From Kordiimonadaceae bacterium (GTDB lineage Bacteria; Pseudomonadota; Alphaproteobacteria; Sphingomonadales; Kordiimonadaceae): a stretch of 33,152 bases of DNA. Of the stretch, positions 1 to 7,417 are shown piece by piece. The translations under genes were made by a program, and so were the position numbers. Positions within the stretch are counted from its first letter, which is position 1. Each line of letters begins with the position of its first letter. The stretch lies in NCBI GenBank assembly GCA_016765035.1, contig JAESQS010000325.1, forward strand, positions 1-33,152, in the 5' to 3' direction. Below the pieces are notes generated by a model. That model was not told the origin of the DNA. It did no database searches and saw only the letters and a list, made by a program, of their open reading frames with translations.

Positions 1-1
1 A

Positions 2-670
2 TATTTTCAAGAGGTGCGCCGCATTTGTGATAAATACGGTATATTACTGGTCTCCGACGAAGTCATTTGCGCCTTCGGTCGCCTTGGTTACATGTTTGGT
101 TGTGAAAAATACAATTATTTACCCGATATAATCACTTGTGCCAAAGGCCTTACAAGTGGCTTCGTGCCTATGGGGGCAATGATTTGTCGAGATTATTTAA
201 TGGAGCCATTTCAAAAAGATGATGAAAAACAATTTTTACATGGCCAAACTTTTGGCGGACATCCAGTTGCCTGTGCCGCAGCACTGGAAAATTTAGCTAT
301 ATTTAAGAGAGAAAAAATATTAGAAAATGTTCGGAGTAATGAAAGCCTATTCCGATCCGAATTGGACAAGTTACTCACCCTGCCAATCGTCGGTGATGTG
401 CGGGGTGCCGGTTATTTCTACGGAATTGAGCTTGTAAAAAACAAAGAGACACAAGAACCTTTTACACCTGAGGAAGAAGAAGAAATACTATTTAAATTTG
501 TTTCCCCGCGACTATATGAAGAAGGCTTGATGTGCAGAACAGACGATAGAGGCTGCCCCGTTATTCAGTTATCTCCACCACTCACCGCTGGCCCAGATGA
601 AATTCGGGAAATAGCAAGAATTCTTTACAAAGTAATTGGCGAGGCTGCTGATAAAGTGGCAAAACTGTAA
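2..670 (+). CDS. Class III PLP-dependent aminotransferase, C-terminal part (5' end outside window)
   Basis: The frame is already open at base 2, upstream of the first possible start (GTG 14), so the gene begins before the window. The visible 222 residues are the C-terminal half of a fold-type I class III aminotransferase. They contain the cofactor-ring motif SDEVICAFGR and the Schiff-base lysine in TCAKGLTSG, followed by the GQTFGGHP substrate/phosphate loop and a normal C-terminal small domain ending in a TAA. This family transfers omega-amino groups (beta-alanine, taurine, putrescine, GABA) to pyruvate or 2-oxoglutarate in the cytoplasm; the substrate cannot be read from this fragment. It is only moderately similar to the complete class III aminotransferase at 1005-2360 on the other strand, so the two are probably paralogues and not a recent duplication. 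It converges on the MmsA remnant, with 8 bp between the two frames. Confidence 0.9.
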   Translation, partial: YFQEVRRICDKYGILLVSDEVICAFGRLGYMFGCEKYNYLPDIITCAKGLTSGFVPMGAMICRDYLMEPFQKDDEKQFLHGQTFGGHPVACAAALENLAIFKREKILENVRSNESLFRSELDKLLTLPIVGDVRGAGYFYGIELVKNKETQEPFTPEEEEEILFKFVSPRLYEEGLMCRTDDRGCPVIQLSPPLTAGPDEIREIARILYKVIGEAADKVAKL

Positions 671-678
671 ACAGTCAT

Positions 679-903
679 CTACTTGAAAGCAAAGTGAGCA
701 TTCTCATGTAATACGCTTGTTATCCACCATTGCGTAACAGTTTTTCTGCGCGTGTGAAACCTAACGCTATCTGGCCCATAAGCCCATAAATCACCAAATA
801 AAGACCGTTTCCAGCCGTCAAACGAATGAATTGGTGCTGGGACAGGCAATGCCACATTCACGCCTTTTATATCGTTCGTAAAATAACGCGCTGCCTCGCC
901 TTC
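679..903 (-). pseudogene. mmsA: Remnant of methylmalonate/malonate-semialdehyde dehydrogenase (C-terminal ~75 aa)
   Basis: Read on the minus strand, the frame gives EGEAARYF, then NVALPVP, HSFDGWKRSLFGD, YGPDSVRFHTRRK and a TQWW end. This is the recognisable C-terminus of MmsA-type CoA-acylating semialdehyde dehydrogenases (family pattern GINVPIPVP...SFGGWKxSLFGD...GxxGVxFYTRxK). The catalytic Cys domain and the whole N-terminal 420 or so residues are absent. About four residues that normally precede the NVPIPVP motif are also missing (IK-GVNV here). Going upstream, the frame soon loses similarity and meets a TAA near 946. MmsA normally acts after an omega-aminotransferase in beta-alanine or valine/inositol breakdown, so its position just downstream of the aminotransferase gene at 1005-2360 fits a former catabolic operon. 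The fragment is very unlikely to be functional. Confidence 0.75.
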
Positions 904-982
904 GCACGCTGCCTTCCCCCACAGACATTCCCTTGATATAGGGCTTTAACACGGCTGCATTTTCTATCTGCTTATTTTGCAT
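818..982 (-). pseudogene. Short chimeric ORF (54 aa) with a good start site, running out of frame through the MmsA remnant
   Basis: An ATG at 982 lies 22 bp downstream of the stop of the aminotransferase gene and is preceded by a GGAGAG-type ribosome binding site. The first 24 or so codons read MQNKQIENAAVLKPYIKGMS and then VGEG. The LKPYxxGxS stretch is reminiscent of the N-terminus of HisC-type histidinol-phosphate aminotransferases, but this is too short to be sure. The frame then enters the MmsA remnant in the wrong register and stops at 818. The most economical reading is a deletion that joined the start of one gene to the tail of another. A functional micropeptide is possible but has no support. 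Confidence 0.35.
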
Positions 983-1004
983 TTTCACTCTCCAACACTA
1001 CTAA

Positions 1005-2360
1005 TTAATCTATAGAATCAAGAACCTTTCGTACTCTCTCAAATATCATTTCCAAATCTTCTGGCCGCGAATTTAGGAAGGGCGAAAACTGCAAAATATC
1101 CCCGCCATTACGGACAATCATATCCTCATCCCAATAGCATTTTTTATGTACGTCAAAACCACGCTCACCCGGAGCATTTTCTCGTGGCTCTAGCTCTATT
1201 GCCCCCATTAACCCGAAATTTCGAATATCTAATACCTTTGGGTGGTCCGAAAGAGAATGTATGGCTTCTTCAAAAATTGGCTCTAATGATTTTGAGTGCT
1301 CAAATATATTTTCAGTTTCATAAACGTCTAGCGTAGCAAGGGCAGCAGCTGCAGCAACGGGGTGACCCGAATATGTATAACCATGAAACAATTCGATTGT
1401 TCTTTTTGGCCCCGTCATCAACGCATCATAAATACCTTCTTTAAGCAAAACCGCACCCATAGGTATGGTTCCATTAGTCAACCCTTTTGCAGTTGTAATC
1501 ATATCCGGAATAACGCCAAACCGATCCGCTGCAAATGCGCGCCCAACCCTGCCAAAAGCCGTAATAACCTCATCAAAAATTAACAAAATTCCATGCCGAT
1601 CACATATCTGGCGCAGGCGTTTTAAATATCCAATTGGCGGCGGTAACACTCCTGTAGATCCGCTTATCGGTTCAACAATGACTGCCGCAATGTTACTACC
1701 GTCATGTAGCGCACAAATATTTTCCAACTCATCAGCCAAATGCCCCCCCCAATTTGGTAGCCCCTTAGAGAAAGCATTTTTTTTCAAGTTTAGTGTGTGT
1801 GGCAAATGATCAACACCAGGCAATAAAACCGGGCTAAAAACTTTTCGATTGGGCGCTATACCACCCACTGACATACCGCCAAAATTAACACCATGATAAC
1901 CACGAGCGCGACCAACAAAGCGTGTACGTTGCGCATTGCCTTTGGCTCTGTGATAGGCAATAGCAATTTTCAAGGCCGTATCTACGGACTCCGACCCCGA
2001 GTTTGTAAAAAATGCCGAAGAAAAACCATCAGGCGCCATATCAACTAAACGCTCTGCTAAAGAAAAGGCTTTCGGATGCCCAACCTGGAATCCGATGGAA
2101 TAATCCATTTCAGCGACTTGTTCCTGTACTGCTTTTACGATCTGTGGATGGCAATGACCGACACCGCTCGTCCAAAGCCCTGAGAAACTATCATAAAGTT
2201 TTCGCCCATCTTCAGATATGTAATAATGACCTTGTGCGCTTGTCAGTAATCGTGGTGCCTTTTGAAAGTCCCTCAGCGAAGTAAATGGCATCCAATGAGC
2301 ATTCCTATCATTGTCATGGTCTGACAATTTAGATCGTGAACGAATACGTGGTTTGGTCAT
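1005..2360 (-). CDS. Class III omega-amino acid--pyruvate aminotransferase (beta-alanine/taurine type)
   Basis: Complete 451-residue PLP-dependent aminotransferase of fold type I, the normal length for the family. The N-terminus has the WMPFT and SGLWTSGVGHCHP regions typical of omega-amino acid:pyruvate aminotransferases. NSGSESVDTALK is the glycine-rich phosphate-binding loop, DEVITAFGRVG holds the Asp that contacts the pyridine nitrogen, and Lys292 in TTAKGLTNG is the Schiff-base lysine. HGYTYSGHP follows. The enzyme probably moves the omega-amino group of beta-alanine or a similar compound to pyruvate in the cytoplasm. ATG 2360 has an AGGGG-type ribosome binding site. A remnant of an MmsA-type dehydrogenase lies directly downstream, and a PuuR-like XRE-cupin regulator is divergent upstream, both typical partners. 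The exact substrate is not determined. Confidence 0.92.
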   Translation of the reverse strand: MTKPRIRSRSKLSDHDNDRNAHWMPFTSLRDFQKAPRLLTSAQGHYYISEDGRKLYDSFSGLWTSGVGHCHPQIVKAVQEQVAEMDYSIGFQVGHPKAFSLAERLVDMAPDGFSSAFFTNSGSESVDTALKIAIAYHRAKGNAQRTRFVGRARGYHGVNFGGMSVGGIAPNRKVFSPVLLPGVDHLPHTLNLKKNAFSKGLPNWGGHLADELENICALHDGSNIAAVIVEPISGSTGVLPPPIGYLKRLRQICDRHGILLIFDEVITAFGRVGRAFAADRFGVIPDMITTAKGLTNGTIPMGAVLLKEGIYDALMTGPKRTIELFHGYTYSGHPVAAAAALATLDVYETENIFEHSKSLEPIFEEAIHSLSDHPKVLDIRNFGLMGAIELEPRENAPGERGFDVHKKCYWDEDMIVRNGGDILQFSPFLNSRPEDLEMIFERVRKVLDSID

Positions 2361-2507
2361 TTAATCACCCCTACTGGTTTGGAAAGATTAAATGACCTTA
2401 ACTTGTGTTAAACAAGATGTTTTGAGCATATTTATTTGCATCTGATTTCATTAGGTTTTTTATGTAATGTGTTTAGTATAATGAGCAAGTTACACTAGGA
2501 TATGATT
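2361..2507. promoter_or_regulatory. Divergent promoter region between aminotransferase and XRE-cupin regulator
   Basis: This 147 bp AT-rich spacer separates the two divergent genes and must hold both promoters. It contains a perfect inverted repeat CTTGT-GTTAA-ACAAG at 2402-2416, a plausible operator for the neighbouring HTH protein. An AGGA at 2497-2500 fits a start at ATG 2508 (7 nt spacing) much better than at ATG 2502 (1 nt). No clear -35/-10 pair was assigned. Confidence 0.45.
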
Positions 2508-3062
2508 ATGCCAAGAACGTCAGACATCTCACAAAAGTTAATTATGCTTAGGAAGGCCCATGGGTTATCACAGCGAAAACTTGCCAAACGGTCCGGCGTA
2601 TCCAATGGAACAATCTCCATCATTGAGAACGGTGGTAATTTAACAGTTAGCATGCTTAAAAAAATTCTGAATGGCATCCCAATGAGTTTGTCACAATTCT
2701 TTGCCGAAGATGTGGTGGGCAATGATCCAAAGATTTTTTTCAGCAAAACAGAGCTGACAGAACTTTCAGAAGGTGGTGTATCTTTTAAACAAGTTGGTGG
2801 TGACCTTTATGGAAAGGCCATACAATTATTATCCGAAACCTATGCCCCCGGAGCGACAACTGGGCACCATGCACTGCGGCATGACGGGGAGGAGTGTGGC
2901 ATGATTTTAACTGGCTATCTTACCGTAACTGTTGGTGAGAAAACCCAGACCCTAGGCCCAGGCGATGCTTATTATTTTCACAGCAGTGCTCCACATAGCT
3001 TTAAAAATGATGGTATAGAAGTTTGCCGATTGATCTCCGCCTGCACTCCACCAACATTTTAA
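2508..3062 (+). CDS. XRE-family transcriptional regulator with C-terminal cupin (PuuR-like)
   Basis: 184-residue cytoplasmic regulator. Residues about 6-60 form an HTH_3 helix-turn-helix (LRKAHGLSQRKLAKRSGVSN then IENG). The C-terminal about 70 residues are a cupin_2 barrel, with HHALRHDGEECGMILTG, then GDAYYFHSSAPHSF. The architecture and length match the PuuR/SutR type that senses small amines or amino acids through the cupin and controls adjacent catabolic genes. ATG 2508 is preferred over ATG 2502 because the AGGA at 2497-2500 is correctly spaced only for the former. The divergent aminotransferase gene is the obvious target. Family assignment is firm, the ligand is not known. Confidence 0.9.
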   Translation: MPRTSDISQKLIMLRKAHGLSQRKLAKRSGVSNGTISIIENGGNLTVSMLKKILNGIPMSLSQFFAEDVVGNDPKIFFSKTELTELSEGGVSFKQVGGDLYGKAIQLLSETYAPGATTGHHALRHDGEECGMILTGYLTVTVGEKTQTLGPGDAYYFHSSAPHSFKNDGIEVCRLISACTPPTF

Positions 3063-3556
3063 AATGACAAATGCGCATTACACCTTGCTATTCTTAATCT
3101 GACGTACCCCTCACTCAACCAAAGGACTCTACCGATAGATGGATCGGTAATCCCCCCATTTATTGGGGACTTGATAAGTAGAACTTTTATAAGAAGCCAT
3201 GGTCAAGACCATGGCTAGTTTCTGTATTAGCGTTATGCCGCCGAAAGCCACCATGCGCACAGCGCTGGGCTTGAAATAGCCTCATACAGACAGCGGCGTG
3301 CCCTGCCTTTAGCGATAGGTATATTATGATGGGATTAACTTCGGATGGGAGGGGGATCACAGGGCGCTAACCCTCAATAGGCGTTGCATATTCAACTGTC
3401 ACAAAAATTCTAGCCATATAGCAGATTTGAGATCTTATCATGTGTTAGTATGGCGATGCAGCTCTCACGACGCGACTATCCAGCAGATTGCAGATCTTTT
3501 CCTCAGTCCTATGACTGACTGGGAGCGCCTATATAGCGCCCGTTATAAGCAACATA
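3063..3556. other. 494 bp without a convincing gene; hairpin-rich
   Basis: No frame with a start and ribosome binding site was found. Three inverted repeats sit close together at the left end: ACCGAT/ATCGGT (3131-3148), CCCC/GGGG (3154-3168) and a perfect 10-bp-arm palindrome (3195-3216). None is followed by a clear T-run. A plus-strand frame stays open for about 80 codons up to a TAG at 3580-3582, but it lacks a start codon with a ribosome binding site and resembles nothing known to me. The stretch may hold the regulator's terminator, a small RNA, or decayed DNA. Confidence 0.5.
3195..3216. repeat. Perfect palindrome, 10 bp arms with AA centre
   Basis: AGCCATGGTC and its exact complement GACCATGGCT flank a central AA. 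As RNA it would form a 9 bp stem with a 4-nt loop. It is followed by AGTTTCT, not a strong T-tract, so a simple intrinsic terminator is not certain. A protein-binding site or part of a structured RNA are alternatives. Confidence 0.6.
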
Positions 3557-3742
3557 TTAGACATAACGGAGGCTACTGGTAGACCGTGCCATCATCGTTT
3601 TTTCAGCTTCAACTGCAACATTCTTACATGGCTTACCACAAGCACATGTCTCTTTTTGAATACGGTTATAAGCAACGTGAAAGTCTTTTCCACAATCACA
3701 TGCAACTATAAAACCTCTAAAAATACATTCTTTAATAACCAT
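3557..3742 (-). CDS. Small Cys-rich (zinc-ribbon-like) protein, 61 aa
   Basis: The ATG at 3742 is preceded on the minus strand by an AGGAGA ribosome binding site with 5 nt spacing, which is strong support for a real gene. The product has six cysteines, arranged as an early Cys, then CDCG, then CACGKPC (Cys15, 17, 33, 35, 39). This pattern suits binding of one zinc ion in a rubredoxin-like knuckle. There is no signal peptide or membrane segment, and the C-terminal third is basic and low in complexity. I do not recognise a named family. It stands alone between the hairpin-rich region and the polysaccharide locus, on the opposite strand to the Alg44-like gene. Confidence 0.55.
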   Translation of the reverse strand: MVIKECIFRGFIVACDCGKDFHVAYNRIQKETCACGKPCKNVAVEAEKTMMARSTSSLRYV

Positions 3743-4012
3743 GATTGTCTCCTATTATTGTGATCAGTTAGGTAAAGAGGAGCAATCACGATGCCACTGT
3801 ATGTAAATATGACTAAGGCACTGATTTAACTATACAATAAATATGTAGTTAGAAGACACTCACCTAACATACCCCCCCTAGTTTGCGAGATTTATTTGCA
3901 TAATGGGAATCTAAAGTGTGCAATCTGCTTCAAACCCCAAAAAGCTGAATCCCCTAACTAATAAAACTATTTATTTTCATAAGGTTACCTTTAACTTCCC
4001 AAAATGCACTGA
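3743..4012. promoter_or_regulatory. Divergent intergenic region upstream of the Alg44-like operon, with a degenerate UAS
   Basis: AT-rich spacer carrying the promoters of the zinc-ribbon gene (leftward) and the Alg44-like operon (rightward). TTTGC-ATAAT-GGGAA at 3895-3909 keeps one half of the palindrome found upstream of the other sigma-54 promoters and lies about 105 bp before the -24 element at 4013. A lone TTTGC also lies at 3882. A 12-codon plus-strand ORF (ATG 3791 to TAA 3829) has a good AGAGGAG site at 3775-3782 and could be a leader peptide, but nothing else supports it. GTTAGGT (3766 region) and ACCTAAC (3862 region) form a long-range inverted repeat. Confidence 0.4.
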
Positions 4013-4027
4013 TGGCATATCCTTTGC
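4013..4027 (+). promoter_or_regulatory. Sigma-54 (RpoN) promoter of the alg44-alg8-like operon
   Basis: TGGCAT-ATCCT-TTGC matches the -24/-12 consensus TGGCAC-N5-TTGC with exact spacing; only the last base of the -24 box differs. The predicted transcript start near 4039 leaves a leader of about 20 nt with an AGAGAG ribosome binding site before ATG 4058. Confidence 0.75.
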
Positions 4028-4057
4028 GACTTTCTCTAAAAGCCCAAGAGAGAACAA

Positions 4058-5653
4058 ATGGTTCGCATCGATATAGAGAGACCCAGCCAACGGCTCCACC
4101 ACAGAGTAACAGCCCCTATGTTTGTGAAGGTGGCCAAACAATATTATCCTGCTGAAGATTGGAGTTTGGGAGGCTGCCAGCTTGCGCAGCTAAAAACAGA
4201 TTTACCGCAATTAACAGAAACCATTCACTGTGTTCTCGCCCTCCCCTTTCAAGGCTTCACAATCTCATTCCAAGTAACAGGCACTATTATGCGCGCCTGC
4301 CCCCAAAACAATTCCATCGCCATAAAGTTCAATAAACTGGGTGAACGCGAACAGCACCTAATGGAACACTTTATTGATGAATTAGTGCGTGGCAGCATGA
4401 CCGCCGTTGAAGATACCATCCAGCGTATCGATACACCGGTGACACCCGTGTCTACAAAACCTGATCCAAACCCTGTGGATACACTGCCCGTTAGGCGCTT
4501 TAATTTTAGAAACTGTTTCATCGCTGCTCTTTATCTGAGCCTAGGGTTTTTCCTATTCACCTATATGGGCGTCACCCTCTACAGCCAATTTGTGCGGCTA
4601 GAAGTTCGAACCGCTGTCGTTACCGCGCCCCTTGAAGTGGTCTCCGCTGTCATGGACGGTACAGTCAGACGTGTAACGGCTTATAAAGGGGACATGGTGA
4701 AGCACGGCATACCCGTGCTTCACCTGTCGCATTATAAACTGGAAGCGCAACGACAAGAAGCACTGCTCACCATAAAACATACAGCCGCAGAAATCGCGCA
4801 ATGGCAACTTCGCAGGAAACAAGAACTCACCCGCCTGAAGGATTTTTCGCTCGCAAGCGGCTCGCTTATCCGGGGGCTAGAAAGCACGGTGTCCGCTGCA
4901 AGGTCCGCCCTGCGTGTTGCCACTGCAAAACAAGTCCGCAAGACTACACTTTATGAACAAGGGCATGAAACCATTAGCAACCTTGACGCGGCACGAGACC
5001 AAACAGACGCCGCCCACCAAATATTTGACACAGCCGAAGAAGCATTGCTTCGACAAAAGACGATGCAGATACGCGCAGGTGATAGGCGCCATTTTGATGG
5101 CATCAAGTTCGTTGGTGATTTGGACGAAGTAGAGGCAAAGTTGGCCCGGGCAAAAGCCGCAATTAAAATAGCTAAATCCAAACTTGCCGATATTGCCATT
5201 CAAGAAGCCAGGTTGGCCGTTTCTTCCCCTTTCAATGGCACCTTAAAAGAACTCTATGTAACAACAGGCAGTAGCTATAGCCGAGGTGATACATTAGCCG
5301 TCTTTGAAGCCCCTTCACGCTCAGTCATTCACGCTTTTCTTAATCAAGAAGAGATACTGGAAATCGGCCTCGGCGCTATTGCATCTATTTATGTACCTTC
5401 CACAGGCACCTTACTAAAAGGCCGCATTACATCCATCGACCGAACAGAAGGTTTTATCAATGAAGTCGCGTCTAGCTACACATGGCGTGGCCCGAAAGAC
5501 AGGTCCGCACTCGTTGAGTTAGAGATTATTCAGTCAAACGATATAATCACAGCACTTGTCCCCGGCCACCCTGTTACCATTCTTTTCCAAAGGCAGAAGA
5601 CAAACCCCGCCTGGGCTTATATTAAAAAGCTGTTTGGTGCCTCAAATGACTGA
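4058..5653 (+). CDS. Alg44-like c-di-GMP-binding alginate-type synthase co-polymerase (PilZ + HlyD-like)
   Basis: 531 residues. The N-terminal about 110 residues form a PilZ domain with both c-di-GMP signatures, RLHHR (Arg12, Arg16) and DWSLGG (Asp34, Ser36, Gly39). One membrane helix follows at about 153-176. The rest is a periplasmic HlyD/membrane-fusion-type domain with a long coiled-coil hairpin and a beta-barrel part (SSPFNGTLKELYVTTGSSY). This is the architecture of Pseudomonas Alg44, which binds c-di-GMP and switches on the Alg8 polymerase. The Alg8-like gene follows with an 8 bp overlap, as expected for a partner. It is longer than Alg44 of Pseudomonas (about 390 aa), mainly through a longer coiled coil. 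It is transcribed from the sigma-54 element at 4013. The exact polymer made is inferred, not shown. Confidence 0.85.
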   Translation: MVRIDIERPSQRLHHRVTAPMFVKVAKQYYPAEDWSLGGCQLAQLKTDLPQLTETIHCVLALPFQGFTISFQVTGTIMRACPQNNSIAIKFNKLGEREQHLMEHFIDELVRGSMTAVEDTIQRIDTPVTPVSTKPDPNPVDTLPVRRFNFRNCFIAALYLSLGFFLFTYMGVTLYSQFVRLEVRTAVVTAPLEVVSAVMDGTVRRVTAYKGDMVKHGIPVLHLSHYKLEAQRQEALLTIKHTAAEIAQWQLRRKQELTRLKDFSLASGSLIRGLESTVSAARSALRVATAKQVRKTTLYEQGHETISNLDAARDQTDAAHQIFDTAEEALLRQKTMQIRAGDRRHFDGIKFVGDLDEVEAKLARAKAAIKIAKSKLADIAIQEARLAVSSPFNGTLKELYVTTGSSYSRGDTLAVFEAPSRSVIHAFLNQEEILEIGLGAIASIYVPSTGTLLKGRITSIDRTEGFINEVASSYTWRGPKDRSALVELEIIQSNDIITALVPGHPVTILFQRQKTNPAWAYIKKLFGASND

Positions 5654-7241
5654 GAAAGTTAACCCACTTGCACCGACTGAGCCGATCCTAAAGCCAAAGA
5701 ATTTTAGAGAAAAATGGGGTGGCATTATCGCCGTGCAACTCTTTCTGTATTTTGGGCTTTGTTTTGCAGCAGTAACAGCCTTGCCAAACACCCTCTGGGA
5801 TCCGGAACTCAAAACATACACCTATATAATTGGATCCCTTGGCGCATGGCGATACGGATGGTGGCTCACCCACACTGTGCGCTCTTTCATATACGGTAAA
5901 TTTGTATATCCCCGCATACGCCGTAAAGGCGAGGCTGTTTGGAACAATGGGTGGCGACCAAGACACATTCATTTCATGATGACGACTTATAAAGAGCAGC
6001 GAGAAACCACCGAGCGCGTCATACAGTCTATTGTTCGGGAAATTGAGGCCGCAGGTGTAGCCGGCACTATCTGGCTTGGGTCAAGCGACCCTGTTGACGA
6101 AGAATTAGTGATCAACTTTCTACAACGAATTGCCCCGGAACTAGATTTAAACCTTATCGTAATCCGCCAAAACTCTCCGGGGAAGCGCATGGCCATAGGG
6201 CTTATATTACGGGCTATGAGCCGCCACCGCGTCAAGGATGAAGACTTAGTAGTTTTTATGGATGGCGATTTTATATTGGCACCCGGCTGCCTGACTAAAT
6301 GTCTGCCACTTTTTAAATGCAATCCAAAATTACAAGCCCTGACTACTGACGAGGACGTTGTGTGTATTGGCCCGAAATGGTTTTCTATTTGGCTGACCAT
6401 GCGGTTTGCCCAGCGCCGAATTGCTATGCAATCCCACGCGCTATCAGGCCGTGTACTGACCCTTACGGGCCGTTTATCTGTTTTTCGAGCGTATCACCTA
6501 AAGAAGCTTGCTTTCATTAGACTTCTTGAGGCCGACCATTTGAAGCATTGGCTTTGGGGCGACTTCCGCTTTTTGTCAGGGGACGACAAAAGTACATGGT
6601 ATTATATGCTCAAGACAGGGTCGCTTATGCTCTATGTGCCGGATGCTCTTGGTTATACTGTTGAAGTAGTGGAAGGCAATGGTCTGGAGCGCATGATGCA
6701 AAATATCAGGCGCTGGTCTGGGAACATACTCCGAAACGGAAGCCGCGCTTTGGCACTTGGCCCCCGCCGTATGCCCTTTTTTATATGGTGGTGCCTGCTT
6801 GACCAAAAACTGTCCATGTGGACCATGCTGGTCAGCCCGGTTCTTGCGCTTTTGGTGGCAACACTTAAAACCAGCGCATTCTTAATCGCCTATATTATAT
6901 TCATTGCCGTAACACGCATGTTGCTGTCTTTGTTTTTGTTTGCATACAGTCGGCAAGTGCATCTTTCCTATCCGCTCATTTTATATTTAAACCAGCTCAT
7001 AAATGCGTCGGTGAAAGTCTATTGTATTTTTCGGCTTTCAAAACAAAACTGGGCCAACCGTGGGGGTCAGTCATCGACTAATTCGGCAAGCTGTTGGCAT
7101 CAGCGATATCAGAATTTTATGGCGAGCTATCTGACACTGCTCTTTTGCAGCATACTGGTCAGCGCAATCTTGTTATATAGCGGGCTGGTTACGGCCCCTG
7201 ATCTAGAGCTAACCCTCACAATTCTATTCCGTGGATTCTAG
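5646..7241 (+). CDS. Alg8-like family 2 glycosyltransferase (mannuronan/alginate-type polymerase)
   Basis: 531 residues starting at ATG 5646, which overlaps the end of the Alg44-like gene and so implies translational coupling. An N-terminal membrane helix is followed by a processive GT2 domain with the signature acids DGD (Asp206, Asp208), TTDED (Asp235-Asp237) and the acceptor/product motif Q-N-I-R-R-W (352-357). Several C-terminal membrane helices form the export channel. The layout and the adjacent PilZ protein match Alg8, which polymerises GDP-mannuronate at the inner membrane. The gene for the matching precursor enzyme (AlgD-like) is the next one. No AlgE, AlgK, AlgX or AlgL homologue is in the window, so the route through the outer membrane must differ or lie elsewhere. 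Confidence 0.85.
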   Translation: MTEKVNPLAPTEPILKPKNFREKWGGIIAVQLFLYFGLCFAAVTALPNTLWDPELKTYTYIIGSLGAWRYGWWLTHTVRSFIYGKFVYPRIRRKGEAVWNNGWRPRHIHFMMTTYKEQRETTERVIQSIVREIEAAGVAGTIWLGSSDPVDEELVINFLQRIAPELDLNLIVIRQNSPGKRMAIGLILRAMSRHRVKDEDLVVFMDGDFILAPGCLTKCLPLFKCNPKLQALTTDEDVVCIGPKWFSIWLTMRFAQRRIAMQSHALSGRVLTLTGRLSVFRAYHLKKLAFIRLLEADHLKHWLWGDFRFLSGDDKSTWYYMLKTGSLMLYVPDALGYTVEVVEGNGLERMMQNIRRWSGNILRNGSRALALGPRRMPFFIWWCLLDQKLSMWTMLVSPVLALLVATLKTSAFLIAYIIFIAVTRMLLSLFLFAYSRQVHLSYPLILYLNQLINASVKVYCIFRLSKQNWANRGGQSSTNSASCWHQRYQNFMASYLTLLFCSILVSAILLYSGLVTAPDLELTLTILFRGF

Positions 7242-7242
7242 C

Positions 7243-7259
7243 TTTTGCAAAACGCAAAA
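7243..7259. promoter_or_regulatory. Candidate enhancer-binding site (UAS) for the algD-like operon
   Basis: TTTTGC-AAAAC-GCAAAA is a perfect 6-bp-arm palindrome with a 5-nt centre. It starts immediately after the stop of the Alg8-like gene and lies about 105 bp upstream of the -24 box at 7363. The same TTTGC-N5-GCAAA pattern recurs at 9316, 9334, 19356 and 19399. Confidence 0.65.
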
Positions 7260-7362
7260 CTTCCTTGCAGCTTGCTGACCACACCATTCGCACCCTGCAT
7301 TTCCCCTAAACCAATCACACCATAACCACTTGAAAATACTTATTATTATCCAGCATATGATC

Positions 7363-7377
7363 TGGCACTCATCTTGA
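7363..7377 (+). promoter_or_regulatory. Sigma-54 promoter of the algD-like/HPt operon
   Basis: TGGCAC-TCATC-TTGA has a perfect -24 box and exact spacing; the -12 box has TTGA where TTGC is usual, so this is the weakest -12 of the set. The predicted start near 7389 gives a leader of about 30 nt before ATG 7418. Confidence 0.6.
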
Positions 7378-7417
7378 AATATTTCATGTAGGATAATGAA
7401 ATTGAAAGGACACCCCC

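Noticed and set aside
3330-3582. Plus-strand frame open for about 80 codons ending ...RHNGGYW at TAG 3580
   Set aside because: It begins after a stop with no ATG/GTG plus ribosome binding site in a useful place, resembles no family I know, and overlaps the better supported minus-strand zinc-ribbon gene.
4249-5203. Several minus-strand and alternative-frame ORFs of 69-108 codons within the Alg44-like gene
   Set aside because: They are shadows of the real gene, without ribosome binding sites or recognisable domains.
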